A stretch of DNA of 7,841 bases from Actinomycetales bacterium. GTDB lineage: Bacteria > Actinomycetota > Actinomycetes > Actinomycetales > Dermabacteraceae. Location of the stretch: NCBI GenBank assembly GCA_012799425.1, contig JAAZLF010000642.1:1-7841 (forward strand), read 5' to 3'. The notes below the pieces were generated by a model. It was not told the DNA's origin. It searched no databases and was given only the letters and a program-made list of their open reading frames with translations. Shown here one piece after another: positions 1-4,965 of the stretch. Both the position numbers and the translations under genes were made by a program. Positions within the stretch are counted from its first letter, which is position 1. The number at the start of each line of letters is the position of its first letter.

Positions 1-70
1 CGAGCCCGTCTGCGCCCGGTCTGCTGCGGAGGTCATCATCGGGGCCCGGCCGGTCTGCTGCGGTGGACAT
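1..70 (-). CDS. 5' end of an unidentified gene directly downstream of the holin-type gene (possibly DUF3618 family)
   Basis: An ATG at 70-68 opens a frame of 23 codons that runs off the left edge without a stop. It begins MSTAADRPGPDDDLRS and is rich in Asp, Arg, Gly and Pro, which suggests a disordered N-terminus. The start is supported by an AAGGAG at 86-81, ten bases upstream and inside the end of the preceding gene. That gene's TGA (74-72) lies one base before this ATG, so the two are almost certainly cotranscribed and probably translationally coupled. In many actinobacteria the gene after a small Holin-X type membrane protein encodes a DUF3618 protein, with an N-terminal helical region and a membrane segment. 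That identity is inferred from gene order alone, because the diagnostic part of the protein lies outside the window. Confidence 0.6.
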   Translation of the reverse strand, partial: MSTAADRPGPDDDLRSRPGADGL

Positions 71-71
71 G

Positions 72-467
72 TCAGATCCGCTCCTTGATCTCGTCGACAT
101 CCCGGCGCACCGTCTGGACGGTGCGCTCCGGGGTGGGGGTCAGGCCCTCGGCCTTCTTCTTGCCGAGCAGGGCCGCGATGCCGGCCGCGAGGAACACCAC
201 GGCGGTGACGATCAGGGCCGCGGCCCAGGCCGGCAGGAAGACGGCGAGGACCAGGATCAGGGTCGCCAGCAGCGTGCCGACCCCGAACCAGGCGAGGATC
301 GCGCCGGCGCCGAACAGCCCGGCGGCGGTTCCGCCCTGCTTCGCCTTGTCGGTGTACTCGGCGCGGGCGAGCTTCAGCTCGTCCCGCACCAGGCGTGCCG
401 TCTGCTCCGACAATCGATCCACCAGATCGGCGACGGAGGCATCGTGCGGGGGCGGGGTGGTGTTCAC
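72..467 (-). CDS. Actinobacterial Holin-X family (phage holin superfamily III) small membrane protein
   Basis: This 131-residue protein has an amphipathic helical N-terminal part (about 10-44, with LVRDELKLARAEYTDKAKQG), two hydrophobic membrane segments (about 49-77 and 80-102), and a charged C-terminal tail with a KKK cluster at 103-105. The layout and the DELKLARAE-type motif match the Pfam family Phage_holin_3_6 (Putative Actinobacterial Holin-X). Despite the family name these are common chromosomal proteins of actinobacteria, and no lysis genes or other phage genes are nearby, so a role in phage lysis is unlikely. The real function is unknown. The start is GTG (467-465), supported by AAGGGA seven bases upstream. 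The frame ends with TGA at 74-72, one base before the next gene. The leader contains a very stable hairpin at 528-543. Confidence 0.85.
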   Translation of the reverse strand: MNTTPPPHDASVADLVDRLSEQTARLVRDELKLARAEYTDKAKQGGTAAGLFGAGAILAWFGVGTLLATLILVLAVFLPAWAAALIVTAVVFLAAGIAALLGKKKAEGLTPTPERTVQTVRRDVDEIKERI

Positions 468-527
468 GAGGCGTTCCCTTCGCAGGTGCGGCGACGCTCG
501 CTCAGTGCGCTGCCCTCCTGCGCGGCG

Positions 528-543
528 CCCCGCCGAAGCGGGG
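528..543 (-). promoter_or_regulatory. Stable hairpin with a UUCG tetraloop in the leader of the holin-type gene
   Basis: Read on the minus strand, CCCCGC and GCGGGG form a perfect 6-bp stem around a TTCG loop. In RNA this is the exceptionally stable C(UUCG)G tetraloop. It lies about 60 bases before the GTG start at 467. There is no U-tract after it, so it is not a classical terminator. It could protect the 5' end of the transcript or act as an attenuator-like structure. The function is inferred. Confidence 0.4.
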
Positions 544-598
544 ACCGGAGGCGGGCGACGAGCGCCCTTCCTGGTACGTGGCTCACTCTAAGGAGGGC

Positions 599-623
599 GC
601 GCCTGCCACCGCCAGGCAGGCGC
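599..623 (-). terminator. Hairpin downstream of the acyltransferase gene, possible terminator
   Basis: GCGCCTGCC (599-607) and GGCAGGCGC (615-623) form a perfect 9-bp stem with a 7-base loop. It lies about 145 bases beyond the TGA of the acyltransferase gene (770-768). There is no U-tract on either strand, but terminators in high-GC actinobacteria often lack one. The symmetric stem could act in both directions; the minus-strand transcript is the one that would need it here. Confidence 0.35.
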
Positions 624-767
624 CGGGGCGGGACCTGTGGGCGAGGCGCGGACCTGCGACGTTGCCCCGTGAGCGGTGCAGGAGCAGGACTGTCCGACCG
701 TCCGGTCGTGATCCGCTCCAAGTGGCGCAAGCGCGCCCGTCCGCCCCGTGGGCGTCGGGGCTGCGCC

Positions 768-2807
768 TCACTCCAGCAGCGGCTCGAGCTGCTCCCACAG
801 CGGCTCGGAGAGGTCACGGCTGAACGTCTCGGTGAGGTGATGGGCGTCCCGGTACACCAGCGTGTCGCCGATGATCACCGGGCAGTCCTCGTCATTGCAC
901 AGCCGGTCGGTGAGATCCACGCGGTGCGCGCCGGTGCCCTCGAGGGCGGCGTCCTCCGCCTGGACGAGCTCCTCGACGAAAGCGTCCTCGAGCGGGGCCG
1001 CGCACTTCTGCGCGTCATCGACGTGCCGCGACAGGCACAGGCGCGGCGTGCGCTGCTGATCGGGGACATCCTTCATCACCGCGACCTCGGGGCCGTCGAT
1101 CTGCGACAGGGTCGAGCTGAGACCCTCCTGCCACTGCGTGGCGAGATCGCCGTCATCCACCAGCGGCGTCTCGGGGTTGTTGTAGTTCGCGAGGATCACC
1201 AGCTCCGGCTGCTCCTCGTCGATCCGCTCGAGCACACCATCACGCCACTGCTCGCACGACGTGTAGGGCTGGTCCTCGTGCTCCTGGGCGATGTCGAGCG
1301 AATGGCACGAGCTCTTGGTGTTGGTGTCCAAGCGGATCGTGCCCTCCTCGGCGAGCTTCTCGAGCGCCGGATACCAGCTGGCCGCGTGGGAATCGCCGAA
1401 CAGGAACACCAGCGGCGCATCGGGGTTCTCGCCCACCTGGCAGCCGCTGGGATCGGAGTCGGACTGGGAGCGGTGGCAGTCGGAGGCGTAGACTTCCGGG
1501 TTGTCATCCTCGGCCTCGTCGAGCCCCGGATCGAGGTTCCCCGGCACGACCTCGGTGCCCTCGGGCTTCTCACCCTCCTCAGGCGCCGCGACGGTCTCCT
1601 GAGCGGCGAGGCTCTGCTGCATCGCCGCCACATGCACCCCGCCGGACACGGCGATCAGCGCGACCGAGGCGGCCGCCGCGAGCATGCCCGTCCACCGCAG
1701 CCTGGCCTCCCGCAGGCGCCGCCACGAGATCACCGGCCGTTCCACGAAGCGGTACAGCAGCCACGCCAGCGGCACCGCGGCCGCGCCCAGCAGCAGCCGG
1801 ATCCACAGCGGCAGCGGCTCATCGGAGAAGGCGACCGCCTGCGGGATCACCTGCAGCGGCCAGTGCACCAGGTACAGCGAGTACGAGATCGCGCCGACGA
1901 ACTGCATCGGCGCGAGCCCCAGCACGCTCGTGGCATGCCACCTGCCCGGAGCCGCGCCGCCGATGATCATCAGCGCCGTCGCGAGGACCGGCAGCGCCGC
2001 GGTCCAGCCCGGGAACGGCGTGCCCTCGTCGTACACCAGCGCGATCACCAGCAGCGAGCCCAGACCCGCCCAGGCCAGCAGCCCGATGCGCGGCGACCGC
2101 AGCCAGGCCGCGCCCGTGCGCAGCAGCATCGCCACCAGCCCGCCCACGCCCAGCTCCCAGGCACGGGTGGGCAGGGAGAAGAAGGTCCACGGCTGCGAGA
2201 TATCCATCAGCAGCACGCAGGCCAGGAACGATACGGCCGTCAGAAGCACCATCGCGGCCATCAGTCGGCGCTCGCTGCGGCGGCACAGCCAGAACACCAC
2301 CGCCAGCACCGCCGGCCAGAACAGGTAGAACTGCTCCTCGATGCCCAGCGACCAGTAGTGCTGGAACACCGAGGGAGTCGCCTCGGCGAGGTAATCCGTG
2401 TCCTCCAGCGCGAAGCGGTAGTTCGGCACATACAGTGCGGTCGCGATCGCATCCTTGACCACGCTCTCCAGCAGCAGCGGCGACATCCAGATCCACGCCG
2501 CCACCACGGTCAGCGCCGCCACCAGCAGCGAAGCAGGCAGGATGCGCCGCGCCCGCTTGGCGTAGAAGGCACCGAAACGGATCCTGCCCTCCCGCTCGAG
2601 CGACTCCAGCAGATGCGTGGTGATCAGGAAGCCCGAGATCACGAAGAACACATCCACGCCCACATAGCCGCCGGAGAGCGTCTCCACTCCCGAGTGGAAG
2701 AGCACCACCAGCAGCACGGCGATCGCGCGCAGCCCCTGGATGTCGGGGCGGAAACCGGATCGTCGCGTCGGGGCGGTGCTCGGGGGCGGAGGGGCGTTGG
2801 CGGTCAC
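768..2807 (-). CDS. Membrane O-acyltransferase with C-terminal SGNH domain (acyltransferase-3, OafA/OatA-like)
   Basis: This 679-residue protein has two parts. Residues about 20-395 form a multi-pass membrane acyltransferase-3 domain. They start with RPDIQGLRAIAVLLVV and the conserved FH (His38), then GYVGVDVFFVISGFLIT (about 47-63), the basic KRARRILP loop (84-91) and WSLGIEEQFYLFWP (152-165). A last membrane helix (about 374-395) leads through an acidic linker to an extracellular SGNH hydrolase-like domain (about 455-679). That domain has GDSH with nucleophile Ser473 and a DAHH motif with Asp654 and His657. Such enzymes move acyl groups across the membrane and attach them, usually as O-acetyl, to surface polysaccharide or peptidoglycan. 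The length is typical and the key residues are present, so it looks intact. The target cannot be read from the sequence. The GTG start (2807-2805) is backed by AAGGAG four bases upstream. The unknown 150-residue gene lies 163 bases upstream on the same strand. Confidence 0.92.
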   Translation of the reverse strand: MTANAPPPPSTAPTRRSGFRPDIQGLRAIAVLLVVLFHSGVETLSGGYVGVDVFFVISGFLITTHLLESLEREGRIRFGAFYAKRARRILPASLLVAALTVVAAWIWMSPLLLESVVKDAIATALYVPNYRFALEDTDYLAEATPSVFQHYWSLGIEEQFYLFWPAVLAVVFWLCRRSERRLMAAMVLLTAVSFLACVLLMDISQPWTFFSLPTRAWELGVGGLVAMLLRTGAAWLRSPRIGLLAWAGLGSLLVIALVYDEGTPFPGWTAALPVLATALMIIGGAAPGRWHATSVLGLAPMQFVGAISYSLYLVHWPLQVIPQAVAFSDEPLPLWIRLLLGAAAVPLAWLLYRFVERPVISWRRLREARLRWTGMLAAAASVALIAVSGGVHVAAMQQSLAAQETVAAPEEGEKPEGTEVVPGNLDPGLDEAEDDNPEVYASDCHRSQSDSDPSGCQVGENPDAPLVFLFGDSHAASWYPALEKLAEEGTIRLDTNTKSSCHSLDIAQEHEDQPYTSCEQWRDGVLERIDEEQPELVILANYNNPETPLVDDGDLATQWQEGLSSTLSQIDGPEVAVMKDVPDQQRTPRLCLSRHVDDAQKCAAPLEDAFVEELVQAEDAALEGTGAHRVDLTDRLCNDEDCPVIIGDTLVYRDAHHLTETFSRDLSEPLWEQLEPLLE

Positions 2808-2836
2808 AGGGCTCCTTGCGGTCTAGGACAACCGCG

Positions 2837-2842
2837 AGGATA
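2837..2842 (-). promoter_or_regulatory. Candidate -10 element (TATCCT) for the acyltransferase gene
   Basis: TATCCT on the minus strand fits the TANNNT pattern of actinobacterial -10 elements and lies about 30 bases before the GTG start at 2807, leaving a short leader. No good -35 hexamer stands 16-18 bases further upstream. This is the best promoter candidate between the hairpin at 2891-2931 and the gene, but it is weak. Confidence 0.25.
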
Positions 2843-2890
2843 ACGAACGGGTCACGGAGTGGGGGCCGGGCGGTGACCTACGCCGCGCCC

Positions 2891-2931
2891 CTCACCGGGC
2901 GTCCGGGAGCCGACGCTCCCCGGCCGGTGAG
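2891..2931 (-). terminator. Long GC-rich hairpin after the 150-residue gene, probable terminator
   Basis: CTCACCGG (2891-2898) pairs perfectly with CCGGTGAG (2924-2931). Inside it CCGGGAGC (2903-2910) pairs with GCTCCC plus GG (2915-2920, 2922-2923), around a CGAC loop. The only interruptions are a 4-base bulge on the left and a single C on the right. The structure, about 16 bp in total, begins 40 bases beyond the stop codon of the gene ending at 2971. No U-tract follows on either strand. A U-less terminator on the minus strand is the simplest reading; a structured leader of the acyltransferase gene is the alternative. Confidence 0.5.
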
Positions 2932-2970
2932 TCGTTCCGCGGCCGGCGCGGCCGCGGATCGACCGCCTCC

Positions 2971-3423
2971 TCACCGCTTCGGTGACCGCCCTGTCTCCGC
3001 ATCCTCACCCATCTCCTCGATGTACGCGGCGAAGATCTCCGTGCGCAGCGCCTCGACCCGCTTCGCGAGCACCTTGCGGTCCTTGCGGGTGGTGCCCGGG
3101 GCCTTCAGCAGCTGGGCGGCGCGCTCACAGCTGTCGAGCCGCTTCGACCACTCCTGTGCCTTCTGCTCCTCGTCGGCGTCGTCCGCGGAGGCTGCGAGGT
3201 AGTCGACCTGTTCGCGGAGGATGCCGACGGTGGTCAGCACCCCCTCGGGCCTGTCCGTGGTGACCTTCTGCAGCTTCGCGCCCTGCTCCTTGATCGACTC
3301 CCACACCTCGGGGTGGGAGGAGAGCCAGCGCGCAGCCGCCGCGAGCAGCGGGATCGCCCACTTCGCGGTGTTGATCACGGTGCCCACCTTCGAGGAGGGC
3401 AGTGCGAGCTTCTTTCCGGCCAT
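2971..3423 (-). CDS. Conserved-looking helical protein of unknown function
   Basis: I do not recognise this 150-residue protein. Residues about 13-34 (VGTVINTAKWAIPLLAAAAR) form a hydrophobic or amphipathic helix that could sit on or in the membrane. The rest is charged and strongly helix-forming: an acidic stretch near the middle (SADDADEEQKAQEWSKRLD), a basic one (TTRKDRKVLAKRVEALR) and a polar tail ending SPKR. There is one cysteine and no signal peptide cleavage site. The open frame extends 34 codons further upstream, but the ATG at 3423-3421 is preceded at eight bases by AAGGAG and the added residues look non-coding, so I take this start. It is transcribed divergently from the secretion cassette, sharing a 158-base intergenic region. 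A large hairpin follows its stop. Confidence 0.75.
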   Translation of the reverse strand: MAGKKLALPSSKVGTVINTAKWAIPLLAAAARWLSSHPEVWESIKEQGAKLQKVTTDRPEGVLTTVGILREQVDYLAASADDADEEQKAQEWSKRLDSCERAAQLLKAPGTTRKDRKVLAKRVEALRTEIFAAYIEEMGEDAETGRSPKR

Positions 3424-3454
3424 GGTGTGCGCTCCTTCGATCCGGGGTGGGCCC

Positions 3455-3460
3455 AGTATG
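3455..3460 (-). promoter_or_regulatory. Candidate -10 element (CATACT) for the 150-residue gene
   Basis: On the minus strand CATACT (3460-3455) matches four of six bases of the TATAAT consensus. It lies about 32 bases before the ATG at 3423, in an otherwise extremely GC-rich stretch. No matching -35 hexamer is visible at the right distance. On the plus strand the overlapping TATGGA (3457-3462) could equally serve the divergent gene at 3582. Only position and A/T content support either reading. Confidence 0.25.
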
Positions 3461-3501
3461 GACTCCTCGGGCCGGCCGCGTCCGTGCGCGGGCCAGGCGG
3501 G

Positions 3502-3569
3502 CCCTGGATGCTTGCGATCCAGCACGGTTCATGATGACCTGGAGGTGCCGCGACCGCGGCTCCAGGAGG
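3502..3569 (+). promoter_or_regulatory. Two-hairpin leader with re-pairing potential overlapping the ribosome binding site
   Basis: Two hairpins stand in tandem just before the gene at 3582. The first is CTGGAT (3504-3509) with ATCCAG (3517-3522) and a 7-base loop. The second is CCTGGAG (3538-3544) with CTCCAGG (3560-3566), extended inside by CCGC/GCGG (3548-3551/3556-3559) around a GACC loop, with a 3-base bulge. The 3' arm of the second overlaps the first bases of the Shine-Dalgarno AGGAGG (3564-3569), 12 bases before the ATG. The arms share the CTGGA/TCCAG core, so the left arm of hairpin 1 can also pair with the right arm of hairpin 2. This is the geometry of a translational switch. The pairing is visible in the sequence; the regulation and any ligand are inference. 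Confidence 0.45.
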
Positions 3570-3581
3570 ACGGAACCGACG

Positions 3582-4133
3582 ATGAGCGATGCCGGCACGA
3601 GCACTGCGCCTCGCCTGCGGCACCGCTGGGTGCGCCTGCGGGTGCTGCTCGCCGTCGCCCTGCTGCTCGGGGTCGGCGCGACGCCCACCCTCGCGGCCTG
3701 GACCGATTCGGAACAGGTCAGCGCGAGCTTCGAGGCCGAGACCCTTCCCCCGCCCACGCTGACACGCGATTGCCAGTTCCGGCCCGGGCTGCTTGGGATC
3801 GGCGCCCGGGTGCGCATCTACTGGGCGATCCCCGAGGGGTACTCGCTGGATGACATCCAGGTCGAGGCCTCCACCAGCGGTCTCGGCTCGATCCTCGCCC
3901 CGCTGACGGGCTTCAGCGTGCGCGGCAACACCGAGCAGCTCGCAGACGGCACCTACCAGACAGAAGTGCCCGCGAATCTTCTGGGCGGCCTGCTCGGCCT
4001 CGGCTCCGAGCTCGAGATCGCGATCGTTCTCGCCCCGGATGACAAGGGCGACTGGACCTCCGAAGCCGCCTCCGTGGCCAGCAACGCGGGCCTGATCGTC
4101 GGTCTCGGCGGCAGCTGCCGCAACCTCACCTGA
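3582..4133 (+). CDS. SipW-dependent-type exported protein 1 (small secreted protein, Fn3/Ig-like candidate)
   Basis: This 183-residue protein has a basic N-terminus (RLRHRWVRLR, 11-20), a hydrophobic core (about 21-33) and then LGVGATPTLAAWTDSE (29-44). That last motif is the hallmark of SipW-dependent signal peptides. By alignment with TasA, cleavage is expected after TLA (Ala38), leaving a mature protein that starts AWTDSE. The mature part begins with a Pro-rich strand (LPPPTLT) and Cys64, contains a YWAIPEGYSLDDI strand-turn region reminiscent of fibronectin III or Ig-like folds, and ends with Cys179 four residues before the C-terminus. A Cys64-Cys179 disulphide is plausible. There is no wall-anchor motif and no other membrane segment. 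I chose the ATG at 3582 because it gives a proper signal peptide and has AGGAGG upstream; the open frame further 5' is Arg-rich and non-coding in look. The next substrate gene follows after 159 bases. Confidence 0.8.
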   Translation: MSDAGTSTAPRLRHRWVRLRVLLAVALLLGVGATPTLAAWTDSEQVSASFEAETLPPPTLTRDCQFRPGLLGIGARVRIYWAIPEGYSLDDIQVEASTSGLGSILAPLTGFSVRGNTEQLADGTYQTEVPANLLGGLLGLGSELEIAIVLAPDDKGDWTSEAASVASNAGLIVGLGGSCRNLT

Positions 4134-4292
4134 ACCGCTGGTTCCTGCGCCCGGGCCGGTGTGCCGAGCGCTGCTCCGACCAATCAGAAACGGACAATTG
4201 CCTCGGAAATGCAAAGGTCCTCCCTTTCCCGGGACGGTTGCGGATAACCTGCAAGGACACTGAACGGGCAGCGCGACGAGAGGGTACGAGAA
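4134..4292 (+). promoter_or_regulatory. Less GC-rich leader or promoter region of the second substrate and peptidase genes
   Basis: This 159-base gap is visibly poorer in G+C than its surroundings: by hand count 43 of 80 bases at 4181-4260 are G or C. It starts with a small hairpin on the stop codon of the preceding gene (GAACC 4132-4136, GGTTC 4140-4144). It also holds GGTT/AACC (4236-4239/4246-4249) around a GCGGAT loop. TAACCT (4245-4250) fits a -10 TANNNT pattern about 45 bases before the ATG at 4293, but I see no good -35. AGAGGG lies about nine bases upstream of the ATG. The region probably holds a separate promoter for 4293-6237; a structured RNA leader is possible. Confidence 0.4.
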
Positions 4293-4910
4293 ATGGCCGC
4301 CACCGCACGGAATGACAATCACCGGGGCCGGAAGGTCCGCGCACTGCTCGCCGGAGGGCTCGTGCTCGGCGTCGGCGCCGCCGTCACCCTCGCCGCCTGG
4401 ACCGACCAGGAATGGGCGATCGGCGAATTCGGCGCCGGCAGCTTCAACGTCGAGGGCAGCACCGACGGCACCACCTTCACCGACCACGCCTCCGCGGAGG
4501 GCGCCGCCGAACTCGCCTTCGAGCTCCCCGCCGCCGAGAACCTCAGCCCCGGCGACACCGTCGCCGCCCCCTTCGTGCTCCGGCTCGACGAGGCCACCAG
4601 CTACGACGCCACGGTCGAGCTGACCGATGCGACCGGCGAGGGCGCGAACGCCGCGAACCTCAGCTACGGCATCGTCAGCGTCGACTCCGCGGCCGAGTGC
4701 AGCGACACCGCCACCGGCACCGACATCGTCCCCGCCGGCACCGCGCTCGACGCGACCACCGGCGCCACCACCTTCGACCTGGCCGCCGGCGCCGACGGGG
4801 CTGCGGGCGCAGAGACCACGCTCTGCTTCCAGGTCACCGCCGGCCCCGACCTCGCCCAGAGCGAGACCGGCACCGCGACCTGGGGATTCACGGCCACCTC
4901 GGTCGAGTGA
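4293..4910 (+). CDS. SipW-dependent-type exported protein 2 (TasA/camelysin-like filament subunit candidate)
   Basis: This 205-residue protein has a basic start (NHRGRKVR, 9-16), a hydrophobic segment (17-31) and TLAAWTDQEWAIGEFGAGSF (32-51). It aligns with TasA around its processing site (TWA/AFND, then a Phe-Ala-Ser-Gly-Thr strand), so cleavage after Ala34 is expected. The acidic mature protein contains NLSPGD (83-88), the turn typical of TasA-like beta-sandwich proteins, two cysteines (136 and 178) that could form a disulphide, and an ending TGTATWGFTATS common in these families. In TasA the new N-terminal strand is donated to the next subunit to build fibres. The same could hold here, but that is inference. 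It lacks an anchor of its own. The peptidase gene starts 55 bases downstream and is probably cotranscribed; a short 5-bp hairpin (4914-4926) lies in that gap. Confidence 0.85.
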   Translation: MAATARNDNHRGRKVRALLAGGLVLGVGAAVTLAAWTDQEWAIGEFGAGSFNVEGSTDGTTFTDHASAEGAAELAFELPAAENLSPGDTVAAPFVLRLDEATSYDATVELTDATGEGANAANLSYGIVSVDSAAECSDTATGTDIVPAGTALDATTGATTFDLAAGADGAAGAETTLCFQVTAGPDLAQSETGTATWGFTATSVE

Positions 4911-4965
4911 CCGGCGGCGACGCCGCATCCTCCACCGCACCGTCCAGGCTCAGGGGGTACTGACC

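Larger units (their letters stand above)
468..767. other. 300-base intergenic region without a convincing gene
   Basis: Both strands are open here for moderate stretches, but the translations are Arg/Pro/Ala-rich, resemble no protein, and lack a start with a ribosome binding site. The stretch must hold the 3' end of the acyltransferase transcript and probably the promoter of the holin-type gene. On the minus strand TAGAGT (590-585) fits the actinobacterial -10 pattern TANNNT, but no acceptable -35 lies 16-18 bases upstream, so I rate it weak. Two hairpins stand out: a 6-bp stem at 528-543 and a 9-bp stem at 599-623. Nothing else is recognised. Confidence 0.5.

Noticed and set aside
72..467. 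Prophage or lysis module suggested by the holin-type protein
   Set aside because: This family is widespread on actinobacterial chromosomes, and no endolysin, integrase or structural phage gene is in the window.
63..2843. A 926-codon open frame on the plus strand opposite the holin-type and acyltransferase genes
   Set aside because: It is antisense to two well-recognised genes. Its translation is low-complexity Arg/Gln/Gly/His-rich sequence without domains, as expected when high-GC third positions remove stops from the opposite strand.
3424..3525. 34 extra in-frame codons before the 150-residue protein
   Set aside because: The ATG at 3423 has a strong AAGGAG at eight bases, and the extra residues run through the likely promoter and hairpin region.
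4181..4260. Class I cyclic-di-GMP riboswitch in the leader of the second substrate gene
   Set aside because: Only fragments resemble the consensus; the first conserved segment and the expected stem lengths are missing. It is kept only as a low-weight remark under findings.
3375..4940. A 521-codon minus-strand open frame opposite the two exported-protein genes
   Set aside because: The translation is Gly/Arg/Ala-rich with no recognisable domain, while the plus strand encodes proteins with clear signal peptides and conserved motifs.
4627..4965. 113 extra in-frame codons upstream of the signal peptidase start
   Set aside because: They overlap the second exported-protein gene and give Pro/Arg/Ser-rich noise. 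The GTG at 4966 has AGGGGG at good spacing and yields the normal N-terminus of the family.
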